Below the pieces are notes generated by a model. The model saw only the letters and a program-made list of their open reading frames with translations, was not told where the DNA came from and did no database searches. DNA of 5,633 nucleotides, taken from the NCBI GenBank assembly GCA_964390795.1, contig CAYMLQ010000370.1, positions 1 to 5,633 on the forward strand, given 5' to 3'. Shown here one piece after another: positions 1-5,631 of this stretch (position 1 is the first letter of the stretch; every line of letters starts with the position of its first letter). The stretch comes from CAYMLQ01 sp964390795 (GTDB lineage: Bacteria; Verrucomicrobiota; Kiritimatiellia; RFP12; UBA1067). Both the position numbers and the translations under genes were made by a program.

Positions 1-2
1 CG

Positions 3-176
3 CAGATCAGCATATCGCTGCCGACCGCACTGCTGGAGGCGGTCAACGTTCTGGCAAAAGAGGCGCAGCGCCCCCGGTCGAATCTGATCACCGTGATACT
101 GACCAAGGCGGTCGAGGCCGATGCCGCCGCGAAAGCGCTCGCGCAAGCCACCGCAAAACCCAAAAAAACCAAGTAA
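3..176 (+). CDS. Ribbon-helix-helix (CopG/Arc-type) DNA-binding protein, C-terminal part
   Basis: An open frame enters from the left edge (first full codon at 3) and ends at TAA 174-176, giving 57 visible residues. It begins QISISLPTALLEAVNVLAKE and continues with RPRSNLITVIL. This is the RHH pattern: a short beta strand with alternating residues (ISISLP), a first helix (TALLEAVNVLAKEA), a polar turn (QRPRSN) and a second helix (NLITVILTKAVEAD). RHH proteins dimerise, and the paired strands insert into the DNA major groove; many are antitoxins or small autoregulated repressors. The tail is Ala-rich and ends in a basic stretch, KPKKTK, which may add non-specific DNA contacts. The start lies outside the window, so any upstream domain is unseen. 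No toxin-like gene follows within the next 490 bp, so an antitoxin role is not supported from this side. The RHH fold call is fairly safe; the target is unknown. Confidence 0.72.
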   Translation, partial: QISISLPTALLEAVNVLAKEAQRPRSNLITVILTKAVEADAAAKALAQATAKPKKTK

Positions 177-219
177 AACCACTGTGGCTAAACTGTGCCA
201 AAACAACTTAGGCTATATG

Positions 220-231
220 GACCGAACGGTC
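220..231. repeat. Short imperfect palindrome, possible operator
   Basis: The sequence GACCGAACGGTC has two 5-bp arms (GACCG/CGGTC) around a 2-bp centre. It lies 44 bp after the RHH gene in an AT-richer stretch. Its size and symmetry suit a dimeric repressor site, but it is downstream of the only regulator seen, so the operator role is only a guess. Confidence 0.2.
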
Positions 232-238
232 AAAACAA

Positions 239-272
239 CGGCTTTTTGTGGTGAAATACCCGCAAAAAGCCG
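239..272. terminator. Hairpin after the RHH gene, possible terminator
   Basis: The arms CGGCTTTTTG (239-248) and CAAAAAGCCG (263-272) are perfect reverse complements. Three more pairs (249-251 with 260-262, one of them G-T) extend the stem to 13 bp with an 8-nt loop. The hairpin is 63 bp past the RHH stop codon and before the next gene's promoter, where a terminator is expected. No clean T-run follows on the plus strand, only CAAAATATCG and then TTTTT at 284-289. Classical Rho-independent termination is therefore uncertain; it may instead stabilise an mRNA 3' end. Confidence 0.4.
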
Positions 273-304
273 CAAAATATCGTGTTTTTGAAAACCATGT
301 CCAA

Positions 305-348
305 ACAACATACGGACGTCGCAGGCCTGTTCTGCCAAGGTATGTTGT
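305..348. repeat. Inverted repeat with 9-bp arms
   Basis: ACAACATAC (305-313) and GTATGTTGT (340-348) are exact reverse complements separated by 26 nt. A small inner GCAG/CTGC pair (321-324 with 332-335) could continue the fold. No ORF is associated with it. It could be a structured RNA end or the remains of a repeat element. Confidence 0.4.
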
Positions 349-450
349 CCCGGCTTCAGCCGGCCCAGAGCATGGCGAGCTGCCTCAGCGCTGCTGACAT
401 GCGCCCAATGCGCCTTGAAGAGATAAGATGAAGTGACAGGGCAAACGCTC

Positions 451-500
451 GGGAGGGACGAGCGTCTGCTCGTCCGGGCAAGCAGACGCTTGCCCCTCCC
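451..500. repeat. 50-bp nested palindromic element (REP/MITE-like)
   Basis: Positions 451-470 pair with 481-500 as a 20-bp stem with one A-C mismatch (458/493) and one G-T pair (460/491), around a 10-nt loop. The same bases can instead form two adjacent perfect hairpins: GGACGAGC/GCTCGTCC (456-463 with 468-475) and GGGCAAGC/GCTTGCCC (476-483 with 488-495). Their 4-nt loops, GTCT and AGAC, are complementary to each other. The element starts GGGAGGGACG and ends CCCCTCCC, and the same 10 bases start the element at 4863-4990 read on the minus strand. It sits in an intergenic gap and encodes no credible protein. The form fits a dispersed extragenic palindrome; copy number cannot be seen here. Confidence 0.65.
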
Positions 501-571
501 GCCCGGTTCAAAGCCAAACGCTCATCCGAAACGCGAACTCCTCGCACATCCCCAACCGATTACTGCGATCC

Positions 572-601
572 TTGCCTTTGCCGGACGCGGCTTGGTATGA
601 T
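572..601 (+). promoter_or_regulatory. Sigma70-type promoter with extended -10 for the aminotransferase
   Basis: TTGCCT (572-577) and TATGAT (596-601) are separated by 18 bp, and TG at 593-594 gives the extended -10 form TGNTATGAT. The -10 matches five of six consensus bases and the -35 four of six. Transcription would start near 608, leaving an untranslated leader of about 60 nt before the start codon at 670. No regulator site is evident. Confidence 0.5.
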
Positions 602-655
602 GTCGCGCATGTACCTCATGTGGCCATCTTTTGAGCTGAGTCAGGCCCGCATCGC

Positions 656-661
656 AAAGGA
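656..661 (+). promoter_or_regulatory. Ribosome binding site that decides the aminotransferase start
   Basis: AAAGGA lies 8 nt before ATG 670 but only 2 nt before the in-frame TTG 664. The spacing favours ATG 670 over the longer TTG start. Confidence 0.6.
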
Positions 662-669
662 CGTTGACC

Positions 670-1842
670 ATGCCGCAGACCAGTGACCGCACCCGCCATT
701 TCACGGAGTCCGTGATCCGCCGCATGACGCGCGTCGCCAACGCGTGCGGTGCGGTCAATCTCTCCCAAGGGTTTCCCGACTTCGACCCGCCGCCGGCGCT
801 GCTCGCCGCCGCTGAGCGCGCGGCGCGCCAGGGGCCGCACCAGTACGCGGTCACGTGGGGCGCGGCGAACTTCCGCCAGGCCTTCGCCCGCAAGCAGTCG
901 CGCTTCATGGGCGTGCCCGTGGACGCGGATGCGAACGTGGTGGTCACCTGTGGCAGTACCGAAGCCATGATGGCGGCGATGATGGCCACGTGCAACCCCG
1001 GCGACAAGGTGGTCATCTTCTCTCCGTTCTATGAGAACTACACCGCCGACACCGTGCTCACCGGCGCCGTGCCGGTCTACGTTCCGCTGCGCCCGCCTCA
1101 TTTCGATTTCGATCCGGCCGAGCTGCGCGCCGCGTTCGAGACGCATCGGCCCAAGGCGCTGATCCTGTGCAACCCGTCCAATCCCTCGGGCAAGGTGTTT
1201 ACGACGCCTGAACTGGAGCTGATCGCCGGGCTCGCGCAGGAGTTCGACGCCTTTGTGATCACGGACGAGGTCTACGAGCACATCGTCTACGCGCCGCACG
1301 CGCATACCTACATGGCTTCGCTGCCGGGCATGTTCGAGCGCACGGTCACGTGCAGCTCGCTTTCGAAGACGTACTCCATCACCGGGTGGCGCTTGGGCAC
1401 GGTGGTCGCCGCGCCCGCCGTGGTGGATGTGGTGCGCAAAGTTCACGACTTCCTGACGGTCGGAGCGGCCGCGCCGCTGCAGGAGGCGGCCGTGACCGCG
1501 CTGGAGTTTCCGGACAGCTACTATCAGGATCTGGCCGCGAAATACACGGCCATGCGCGACGTGTTCACCGGCTGGCTTGACCGCGCTGGCCTGCGCTACA
1601 CCCGGCCGCAAGGCGCGTACTACGTGATGGTCGACGCCAGCGAGTTCGGCGTGACCGACGATGTGGCCTTTTGCGAATGGCTGGCGCGCGAGGTCGGCGT
1701 GGCGGCCGTGCCCGGCTCCAGCTTCTTCCGCGAGCCCGTGCGGCATCTGATCCGCTTCCACTTCGCCAAGCGCGAAGAGACCCTGAACGCGGCGGGCGAA
1801 CGCCTGCTGCGTCTGCGTGAGCGTGCGATGCTTAAACGTTGA
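670..1842 (+). CDS. PLP-dependent class I/II aminotransferase (kynurenine/glutamine/methionine aminotransferase-like)
   Basis: This 390-residue cytosolic enzyme transfers an amino group from an amino acid to a 2-oxo acid using pyridoxal phosphate. The full set of fold-type I motifs is present (numbered from ATG 670): substrate-loop SQGFPDFDPP near residues 32-41, NPSNPSG with the PLP-contacting Asn168, DEVYEH with Asp199 (binds the pyridine nitrogen) and Tyr202, SSLSKTYSITGWRLG with the Schiff-base Lys233, and LIRFHFA with Arg362, the usual substrate-carboxylate Arg. The length is normal for the family and nothing is missing. The QGFPDFDPP motif and the SKTYSITGWRLG context resemble the glutamine transaminase K / kynurenine aminotransferase / YbdL methionine aminotransferase branch rather than AspC. 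Exact substrate specificity cannot be read; aromatic, Met or Gln donors are plausible. In-frame TTG 664 would add two residues but is too close to the RBS. The hydrolase begins 24 nt after the stop, so co-transcription is possible. Confidence 0.92.
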   Translation: MPQTSDRTRHFTESVIRRMTRVANACGAVNLSQGFPDFDPPPALLAAAERAARQGPHQYAVTWGAANFRQAFARKQSRFMGVPVDADANVVVTCGSTEAMMAAMMATCNPGDKVVIFSPFYENYTADTVLTGAVPVYVPLRPPHFDFDPAELRAAFETHRPKALILCNPSNPSGKVFTTPELELIAGLAQEFDAFVITDEVYEHIVYAPHAHTYMASLPGMFERTVTCSSLSKTYSITGWRLGTVVAAPAVVDVVRKVHDFLTVGAAAPLQEAAVTALEFPDSYYQDLAAKYTAMRDVFTGWLDRAGLRYTRPQGAYYVMVDASEFGVTDDVAFCEWLAREVGVAAVPGSSFFREPVRHLIRFHFAKREETLNAAGERLLRLRERAMLKR

Positions 1843-1866
1843 TCAAACGGAAACAGTGGGGGGCGT

Positions 1867-4665
1867 ATGCGGGGAACATGGGCGTGGGAGGTTGCGGTTT
1901 TTTTGGCGGGGCTCGCAGGCCTTGCCGGTGAGGTGCGGCCGGATCTCTGGATCACGCTCGGCGAGCGTAACGAGGGTGCGGGGCTGCGGGTGCCGTCGGG
2001 GGGCGATGGCGAGAATGTGCCGGAGACCTTGCAGGGAGCGGCAGTGCGGCGCGTCAAAGGAGAAAACGCGCATTACCTCTATGTCGCGGTCGACCATCCG
2101 GAGTATCGGCAAGGGCCGGTCGATCTCTACATTTCGGCTGAGGTGTTCGATGACGGCGTGTCGCGCGTGACGGTGCAGTATGACCGCGCTTCAGAGCATC
2201 CGAGTATCGGCACGTGTTACACGGTGGCGGAGAGCACGTACCTGCTCGTCGGTTCGGGCCGCTGGCGCACGCTGCACTTTCCTCTGCCGCAGCTTCGGCT
2301 TGGCCATGGGCAGAACCACGGTGCGGATTTCCGCTTCACCGCGCCGAATGTGGCGTTCAGAAAAATTGCGGTAAGCCCGGTCAGGCCCGCTGGGTTTAGC
2401 GTGGAACAGGCCATTGATTCCGACGCGCTGCGGCACGTCGCGGTGTCGCGTCCGCCGGGCATGGAGCTGACCTACGGTAACGACGCCAATGCGGCCGACG
2501 CGGCGCTCTTCAAGGCGCTCACGGTCACGAGCGTGGAGAGCTATGTCGACTGGGCGGGCGTGGAGCCGGCGAAGGAGCAGTGGGATTGGAGCAAGTGGGA
2601 CAAACAGGTTGCCACGCTTCAGGCGGCTGGGCTCAAGTGGGTGCCGTTCCTCATCGCCGGGCCGGCCTACGCGACGCCGCTCTGGTTCCAGAAGACGGCC
2701 AACTCGCGCACGTACCGCTGCCTTGAACACGGCCAGTCGAGCAAGGTGCAGAGCCTCTTCAACCCGGCGCTGCGGCCTCAGGTCGAACGGTTTCTGCGGG
2801 CCTTCGCGGAGCGCTATCGCGACACGGGCGTGATCGAGTCGGTGCTGCTGGGCGTGACGGGCATCTACGGCGAGAGCATCTATCCGGCGGGGCCCGAGGG
2901 AGGTTGGACTGCGCAGCTGACGGGCGACTACCACAACCACTTCGGCTGGTGGGCCGGAGACGCGGATGCGGTGGCCGCGTTCCGCGCTGCGATGCGCGAG
3001 AAGTATGGCCGCGTCAAGCGGCTCAACGCGGCGTGGGGCACGGCCCACACGTCGTTCGATGAGGTGGCGACCTTCCTCCCTGAGAAGGCGTCCAACGACC
3101 GCGCCCGCGCGGATTTCGTGGAGTGGTATCAGCAGGCCATGACCGACTGGGCCGAGTTCTGGGTCAGGTCCGCCCTCACGGTGTTTCCCAAGACCGCGAT
3201 CTACCTCTGCACGGGCGGGGACGGCAACCCGGCGTTGGGCGCGGATTTCACCGCGCAGACGGCGGCGATCGCGCGCTACGGAGCGGGCGTGCGCATCACC
3301 AACGAGGGCAGCGACTACGCGCACAACTTTTCGGTCACGCGCGAGGTCGCCACGGCCACGCGCCATTACAAAAGCTTCTGCGGATTCGAGCCGGCTGCGA
3401 AGGTGGACGCCGGCGGCGTGGTCGCCCGCATCTACAACGCGACGGCGTCGGGGGCGCGGCAGTTGCACGACTACATCCCCAACACGCTCGGACAGGGCGT
3501 TGCGGCACTGGAGAGTTTCCGCACGAACGCGCGGTGGCTGGCGCCGCGTCAGCCGCGTAACATACACGTGGCGCTCTACCTCTCTCGCGAGACCTGGGCG
3601 CTGGAGCCGGAGGCGGTCGGCCGCACGCTGTCGCTGTCGCGCACGCTTCGCGACGCGACGGATCTCGACTTTGTCACGCGCCGCTCGCTGGCGGACGGGC
3701 ACCTGCGTCACTACTCCGTGTTGGTGCTGGCGGCGTCTTCGGTGCTGGAGCCGGAGAGTGCGGAAGTGATCGAGAAGTGGGTGCGCAAGGGCGGCATCTT
3801 GATCGCCGCCACGCGTCCGGGCGAGACGCTCGGCGGCCGGCTCTACGAGCACGCGGACTGGCGGAAACGAATGCTCTCGGATGCACTTTCGAAGGGGGCT
3901 TTTCTGAAGCCGGAATTGGACGGCGAGGCCCCTTCGCACTGGGTGCTCAACGTCGGCAGCCGCGAGGATGAGGGGTGGCTGGAAGGCGACTGGCACCTGC
4001 GCGAGAGCGGCCGCGAATGGGCGAAGATCCCGGACGCCACAATGCGCTGGAGCGGGGCGCGGCCAGGCGTGTGGGTGCCGATGGCGCCGGGGGCAGACCA
4101 AACCGTGCGGCTGAGCCTCTCGGTGCCGGGGCTCGCGCTGGGCCCGACCGGTGTCGCGGTGAGCGTCAACGGTAAGCGTGTCGGGACGATCTCGAAGCCG
4201 GGAAGGCAGGAATGCGCGTTCGCCGTGCCCGCTGCGCTGCTGGGCTCCAACGCGGTGGCGCGTCTCGAACTCACGGTGTCGACGTGGACGCCCTCAGCGC
4301 TTCAGGCCGGCAACACGGACACGCGCGACCTGGGCGTGTCGGTGCGGCAGGTGGAGGTGTTCCGCGCCGGGGCGGAGCAGGTGCCGGCTTCGTCCGCGTC
4401 CTTGCGCATGGTGGCGGACCGGGAGGCGCTACGGCCGCTCACGCGAGTGCTCGGCAGCGGCATGACGATCTTCTTACAGGGGTTGGCGGACGACGAGAAA
4501 CTCATTGCGAGCGTGTTGCCGGGAGCAACCGACGGCCGGCTCGACCGCCGGTACGCGACACTGACGGATGATGGCATGCTGTGGCTGGACGCCGACGAGG
4601 CAAAGATTAGGTTATCGACCAGCACATGCGACCTTCGGGATTGCATATCAACTCCCTTTGAATAA
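1867..4665 (+). CDS. Large multidomain glycoside hydrolase, GH14/GH42-like (beta-galactosidase-type architecture), altered C-terminus
   Basis: This is a 932-residue protein. Residues 1-21 are a plausible export signal with a hydrophobic core (VAVFLAGLAGLAG), although one Arg and a Glu at 8 make it atypical. Residues ~25-185 look like a beta-sandwich, possibly carbohydrate-binding. Residues ~195-550 resemble a TIM-barrel hydrolase: YVDWAGVEP (226-234) followed by WDWSKWD, WVPFLIAGPAYATP (258-271), GIYGESIYPAG with Glu336 as likely acid/base (compare the G-x-GE-x-RYP motif of beta-amylases), HFGWWAGD (358-365), KYGRVKRLNAAWGT (379-392) as in GH42 proteins, and NEGSDYAHNF with Glu480 as possible nucleophile. 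Residues ~565-660 resemble the class I amidotransferase-like domain of GH42 enzymes, and ~690-835 a second beta-sandwich. It probably acts on a plant or algal glycan outside the cytoplasm; the substrate is not readable. ATG 1867 is preceded by only a G-run (1858-1863). After Lys913 the last 19 residues are Cys/Thr/Ser-rich, use codons such as ATT, AGG and TTA, and look foreign. Confidence 0.82.
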   Translation: MRGTWAWEVAVFLAGLAGLAGEVRPDLWITLGERNEGAGLRVPSGGDGENVPETLQGAAVRRVKGENAHYLYVAVDHPEYRQGPVDLYISAEVFDDGVSRVTVQYDRASEHPSIGTCYTVAESTYLLVGSGRWRTLHFPLPQLRLGHGQNHGADFRFTAPNVAFRKIAVSPVRPAGFSVEQAIDSDALRHVAVSRPPGMELTYGNDANAADAALFKALTVTSVESYVDWAGVEPAKEQWDWSKWDKQVATLQAAGLKWVPFLIAGPAYATPLWFQKTANSRTYRCLEHGQSSKVQSLFNPALRPQVERFLRAFAERYRDTGVIESVLLGVTGIYGESIYPAGPEGGWTAQLTGDYHNHFGWWAGDADAVAAFRAAMREKYGRVKRLNAAWGTAHTSFDEVATFLPEKASNDRARADFVEWYQQAMTDWAEFWVRSALTVFPKTAIYLCTGGDGNPALGADFTAQTAAIARYGAGVRITNEGSDYAHNFSVTREVATATRHYKSFCGFEPAAKVDAGGVVARIYNATASGARQLHDYIPNTLGQGVAALESFRTNARWLAPRQPRNIHVALYLSRETWALEPEAVGRTLSLSRTLRDATDLDFVTRRSLADGHLRHYSVLVLAASSVLEPESAEVIEKWVRKGGILIAATRPGETLGGRLYEHADWRKRMLSDALSKGAFLKPELDGEAPSHWVLNVGSREDEGWLEGDWHLRESGREWAKIPDATMRWSGARPGVWVPMAPGADQTVRLSLSVPGLALGPTGVAVSVNGKRVGTISKPGRQECAFAVPAALLGSNAVARLELTVSTWTPSALQAGNTDTRDLGVSVRQVEVFRAGAEQVPASSASLRMVADREALRPLTRVLGSGMTIFLQGLADDEKLIASVLPGATDGRLDRRYATLTDDGMLWLDADEAKIRLSTSTCDLRDCISTPFE

Positions 4666-4690
4666 CCTCACGAAAGTCCGTGTATCTCAT
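4607..4690 (-). pseudogene. Remnant 5' end of a small minus-strand ORF
   Basis: ATG at 4690-4688 opens a 27-codon frame, MRYTDFREVIQRELICNPEG and then seven residues to TAA 4609-4607. Its start overlaps the stop of the ORF at 4687-4821 as ATGA, a typical sign of translational coupling. The first 20 residues read like a real protein N-terminus: an amphipathic helix followed by NPEG, as at the start of some small winged-helix-type proteins. The frame then ends abruptly where the sequence becomes hydrolase-like. It overlaps the 3' end of the hydrolase gene on the opposite strand. The family assignment is from memory and weak; a chance ORF remains possible. Confidence 0.35.
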
Positions 4691-4821
4691 TCATTCGCTC
4701 CTAACGTCGGCCACCACCGAACCAGTGAGCCAAAGGCGAACGAGGGTTCGGTGTCGCCTTTTTGAAAATAGTATCTCTCTTCTTCCTCCAGTTCAACCCA
4801 TGATCCATTCTTCTTGCTCAT
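4687..4821 (-). pseudogene. Small minus-strand ORF, unknown function, probably a gene fragment
   Basis: From ATG 4821-4819 the frame gives 44 residues, starting MSKKNGSWVELEEEERYYF and ending LVRWWPTLGANE, with TGA at 4689-4687. The composition (an acidic helix EELEEEE-like patch, aromatic residues, and AT-richer codons than the neighbours) looks protein-like and unlike the Arg-rich shadows of GC-rich genes. The frame is open further upstream to 4995, but from 4863 onward it reads through a repeat element, so the original N-terminus may be lost. The only Shine-Dalgarno candidate is GGTGG directly before ATG, which is poor. It overlaps the next ORF by ATGA. I do not recognise the family. It could be a truncated gene, a short functional peptide, or chance. 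Confidence 0.38.
4715..4763 (+). terminator. Overlapping inverted repeats with a T-run; possible terminator of the hydrolase transcript
   Basis: AAAGGCGA (4732-4739) pairs perfectly with TCGCCTTT (4754-4761), and the run of five T (4759-4763) ends it, like an intrinsic terminator 67-98 nt past the hydrolase stop. A second perfect 9-bp repeat, CACCGAACC (4715-4723) with GGTTCGGTG (4745-4753), interlocks with the first. Because no base separates the two right arms, both stems are unlikely to form fully at once, so they would compete. The same bases are also coding on the minus strand (FQKGDTEPSFAFGS), which may explain part of the pattern. Confidence 0.42.
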
Positions 4822-4862
4822 ACCACCAACGAAAAGTGCCGAGACTATAATGCGGGCACTAG

Positions 4863-4990
4863 GCACACGGGAGGGCCGGGTTACACCCCGGCCGCGGACG
4901 GCGTGGATCCGCCTTCGCCAAGGCTTCCTCCTACGCTCTGCGAGCATCGGAGGACAAGTCGGTGGACAAGAGCCGTCCCTCCCTGTGTGC
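4863..4990. mobile_element. 128-bp non-coding element with terminal inverted repeats (MITE-like)
   Basis: The left end GCACAC+GGGAGGG (4863-4875) matches the right end CCCTCCC (4977-4983) plus GTGTGC (4985-4990) as an inverted repeat of 13 bp with one extra T at 4984. Inside are two hairpins: GGCCGGG/CCCGGCC (4874-4880 with 4887-4893), and TCCTCC/GGAGGA (4926-4931 with 4949-4954) closing on GCTC/GAGC (4935-4938 with 4942-4945). The core CGCCTTCGCCAAGGCTTCC (4910-4928) and the later GGACAAG copies (4952-4958 and 4964-4970) resemble dispersed intergenic repeats that I recall from metagenomic PVC-type genomes; this is memory, not a search. There is no transposase and no obvious target duplication. 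Read on the minus strand, it starts GGGAGGGACG like the element at 451-500. Confidence 0.5.
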
Positions 4991-5010
4991 GGCATCGCCC
5001 TTTAAGCACA

Positions 5011-5029
5011 ACCACTTTTCGGCAGTGGT
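5011..5029. repeat. Small hairpin
   Basis: ACCACT (5011-5016) and AGTGGT (5024-5029) form a 6-bp stem with a 7-nt loop. No T-run follows on either strand, so this is not called a terminator. Confidence 0.3.
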
Positions 5030-5046
5030 GTCAGTCCCTCGATTTC

Positions 5047-5064
5047 CACACTTCATGAAGTGTG
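5047..5064. repeat. 18-bp perfect palindrome
   Basis: CACACTTCATGAAGTGTG equals its own reverse complement. After one mismatch (5046/5065) two more T-A pairs continue the symmetry. It has no loop, so it fits a dimeric protein's DNA site or a repeat-element core better than an RNA hairpin. It lies about 115 bp past the comM stop codon and 57 bp from the element at 4863-4990. No promoter next to it was found. Confidence 0.55.
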
Positions 5065-5178
5065 AAACAGCAAGCGCCCTTCTTCATTACAACGGAGGTC
5101 TTTAGAGAAATTGGCCACAGGCTGTTGGCGGTGATCGGAGAGCTTGCGGCGGCAGGGAAACGATCAGCCTTCCCGCTC

Positions 5179-5631
5179 TCAGATCCACATCAGGCGGTCG
5201 AGGGAGCGGTACTGGATCGCTTCCGAAATGTGGGTGGCGTCGATGGTCTCTGCGCCGGCCATGTCCGCGATGGTGCGCGCGACCTTGACAATGCGGTCGT
5301 AGGCGCGGGCGCTGAAGTTGAGTTCGTTCATCGCCATCTTGAGCAGCTCGGCCGCGTCCGTGCCGAGTGCGCAGAAGGTCTGCACCTCGCGCGCCGACAT
5401 GCCTGCGTTGCAGGTGACGCGCGGCAGGTGCTTGAAACGCTCGCGCTGGCGGGTGCGGCACGCGGCCACGCGCTCGCGGATCGCGGTGGAGGGCTCGCCA
5501 CGGCCGAGCCCGCTGAGATCGTGGTAGCGCACCGGCGGCACCTCGATGTGGATGTCGATGCGGTCCAGCAGCGGGCCGGAGATCTTGTTGCGGTAGGCCT
5601 GGATCTTGGTCGAGGTGCAGCGGCACTCGCG
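5179..5631 (-). CDS. comM: ComM/YifB-type Mg-chelatase-like AAA+ protein, C-terminal part
   Basis: The minus-strand frame enters from the right edge and gives 150 residues ending at TGA 5181-5179. It reads RECRCTSTKIQAYRNKISGP, then LLDRIDIHIEVPPV. This is the conserved ComM/YifB stretch (CxC, then Q-x-Y/R-x-x-K/RISGPLLDRIDIHIEV) at the end of the AAA+ module. The Mg_chelatase_C helical domain follows: RQRERF, then NAGMSAREVQTFCALG, LNFSARAYDRIVKVARTIADM, and the terminal HISEAIQYRSLDR. The C-terminus looks complete. In bacteria where it has been studied, ComM is a hexameric helicase that promotes branch migration during natural transformation; in others its role is less clear. Walker motifs would lie outside the window. 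A GTG at 5541 is internal and not the start, because conserved sequence continues upstream. The gene converges on the hydrolase gene. Confidence 0.93.
   Translation of the reverse strand, partial: RECRCTSTKIQAYRNKISGPLLDRIDIHIEVPPVRYHDLSGLGRGEPSTAIRERVAACRTRQRERFKHLPRVTCNAGMSAREVQTFCALGTDAAELLKMAMNELNFSARAYDRIVKVARTIADMAGAETIDATHISEAIQYRSLDRLMWI

Larger units (their letters stand above)
177..571. other. Intergenic region with palindromic repeats and no gene
   Basis: Apart from the hairpins and the 50-bp palindrome listed separately, no ORF here has a credible start and protein-like composition. The segment 177-300 is AT-rich, while 301-571 is GC-rich. A 63-codon minus-strand frame at 356-547 runs through the palindrome, is Arg/Ala/Leu-rich and is probably a repeat-derived shadow. 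Confidence 0.55.
4666..5178. other. Convergent intergenic region rich in repeats
   Basis: This is the gap between the hydrolase and comM stop codons. 4666-4862 is AT-richer and carries the minus-strand ORF remnants and the overlapping inverted repeats. A TATAAT at 4846-4851 (+) has no credible -35. 4863-4990 is the element with terminal inverted repeats, and 5000-5070 holds a small hairpin and the 18-bp palindrome. In 5071-5178 I see no gene and no clear terminator for comM; the only inverted repeat there, GGGAA/TTCCC at 5155-5174, is weak. Confidence 0.6.

Noticed and set aside
503..515. GGTTCAAAGCC resembling a tRNA T-arm
   Set aside because: There are no anticodon arm, D-arm or matching acceptor stem around it.
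356..547. 63-residue minus-strand ORF between the RHH and aminotransferase genes
   Set aside because: It runs straight through the nested palindrome and has no clear RBS; probably a translation of repeat DNA.
616..1761. Long minus-strand frame of 381 codons opposite the aminotransferase
   Set aside because: It is Arg/His/Gly-rich with no recognisable motif and lies antisense to a gene with complete catalytic motifs; typical shadow ORF in GC-rich DNA.
2191..4101. Minus-strand frame of 636 codons opposite the hydrolase
   Set aside because: Arg/Ala-rich low-complexity composition with no domain pattern; explained by the GC-rich codons of the real gene on the plus strand.
4814..4851. TTGCTC and perfect TATAAT as a plus-strand promoter
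   Set aside because: The spacing between the two boxes is 26 bp, too long, and no gene follows on the plus strand.
5094..5113. Strong Shine-Dalgarno-like GGAGGT followed by TTG 5111
   Set aside because: The frame stops after seven codons (TGA), so there is no supported gene.
5155..5174. GGGAA/TTCCC inverted repeat as the comM terminator
   Set aside because: The stem is only 5 bp with a 10-nt loop, and no T-run follows on the minus strand.
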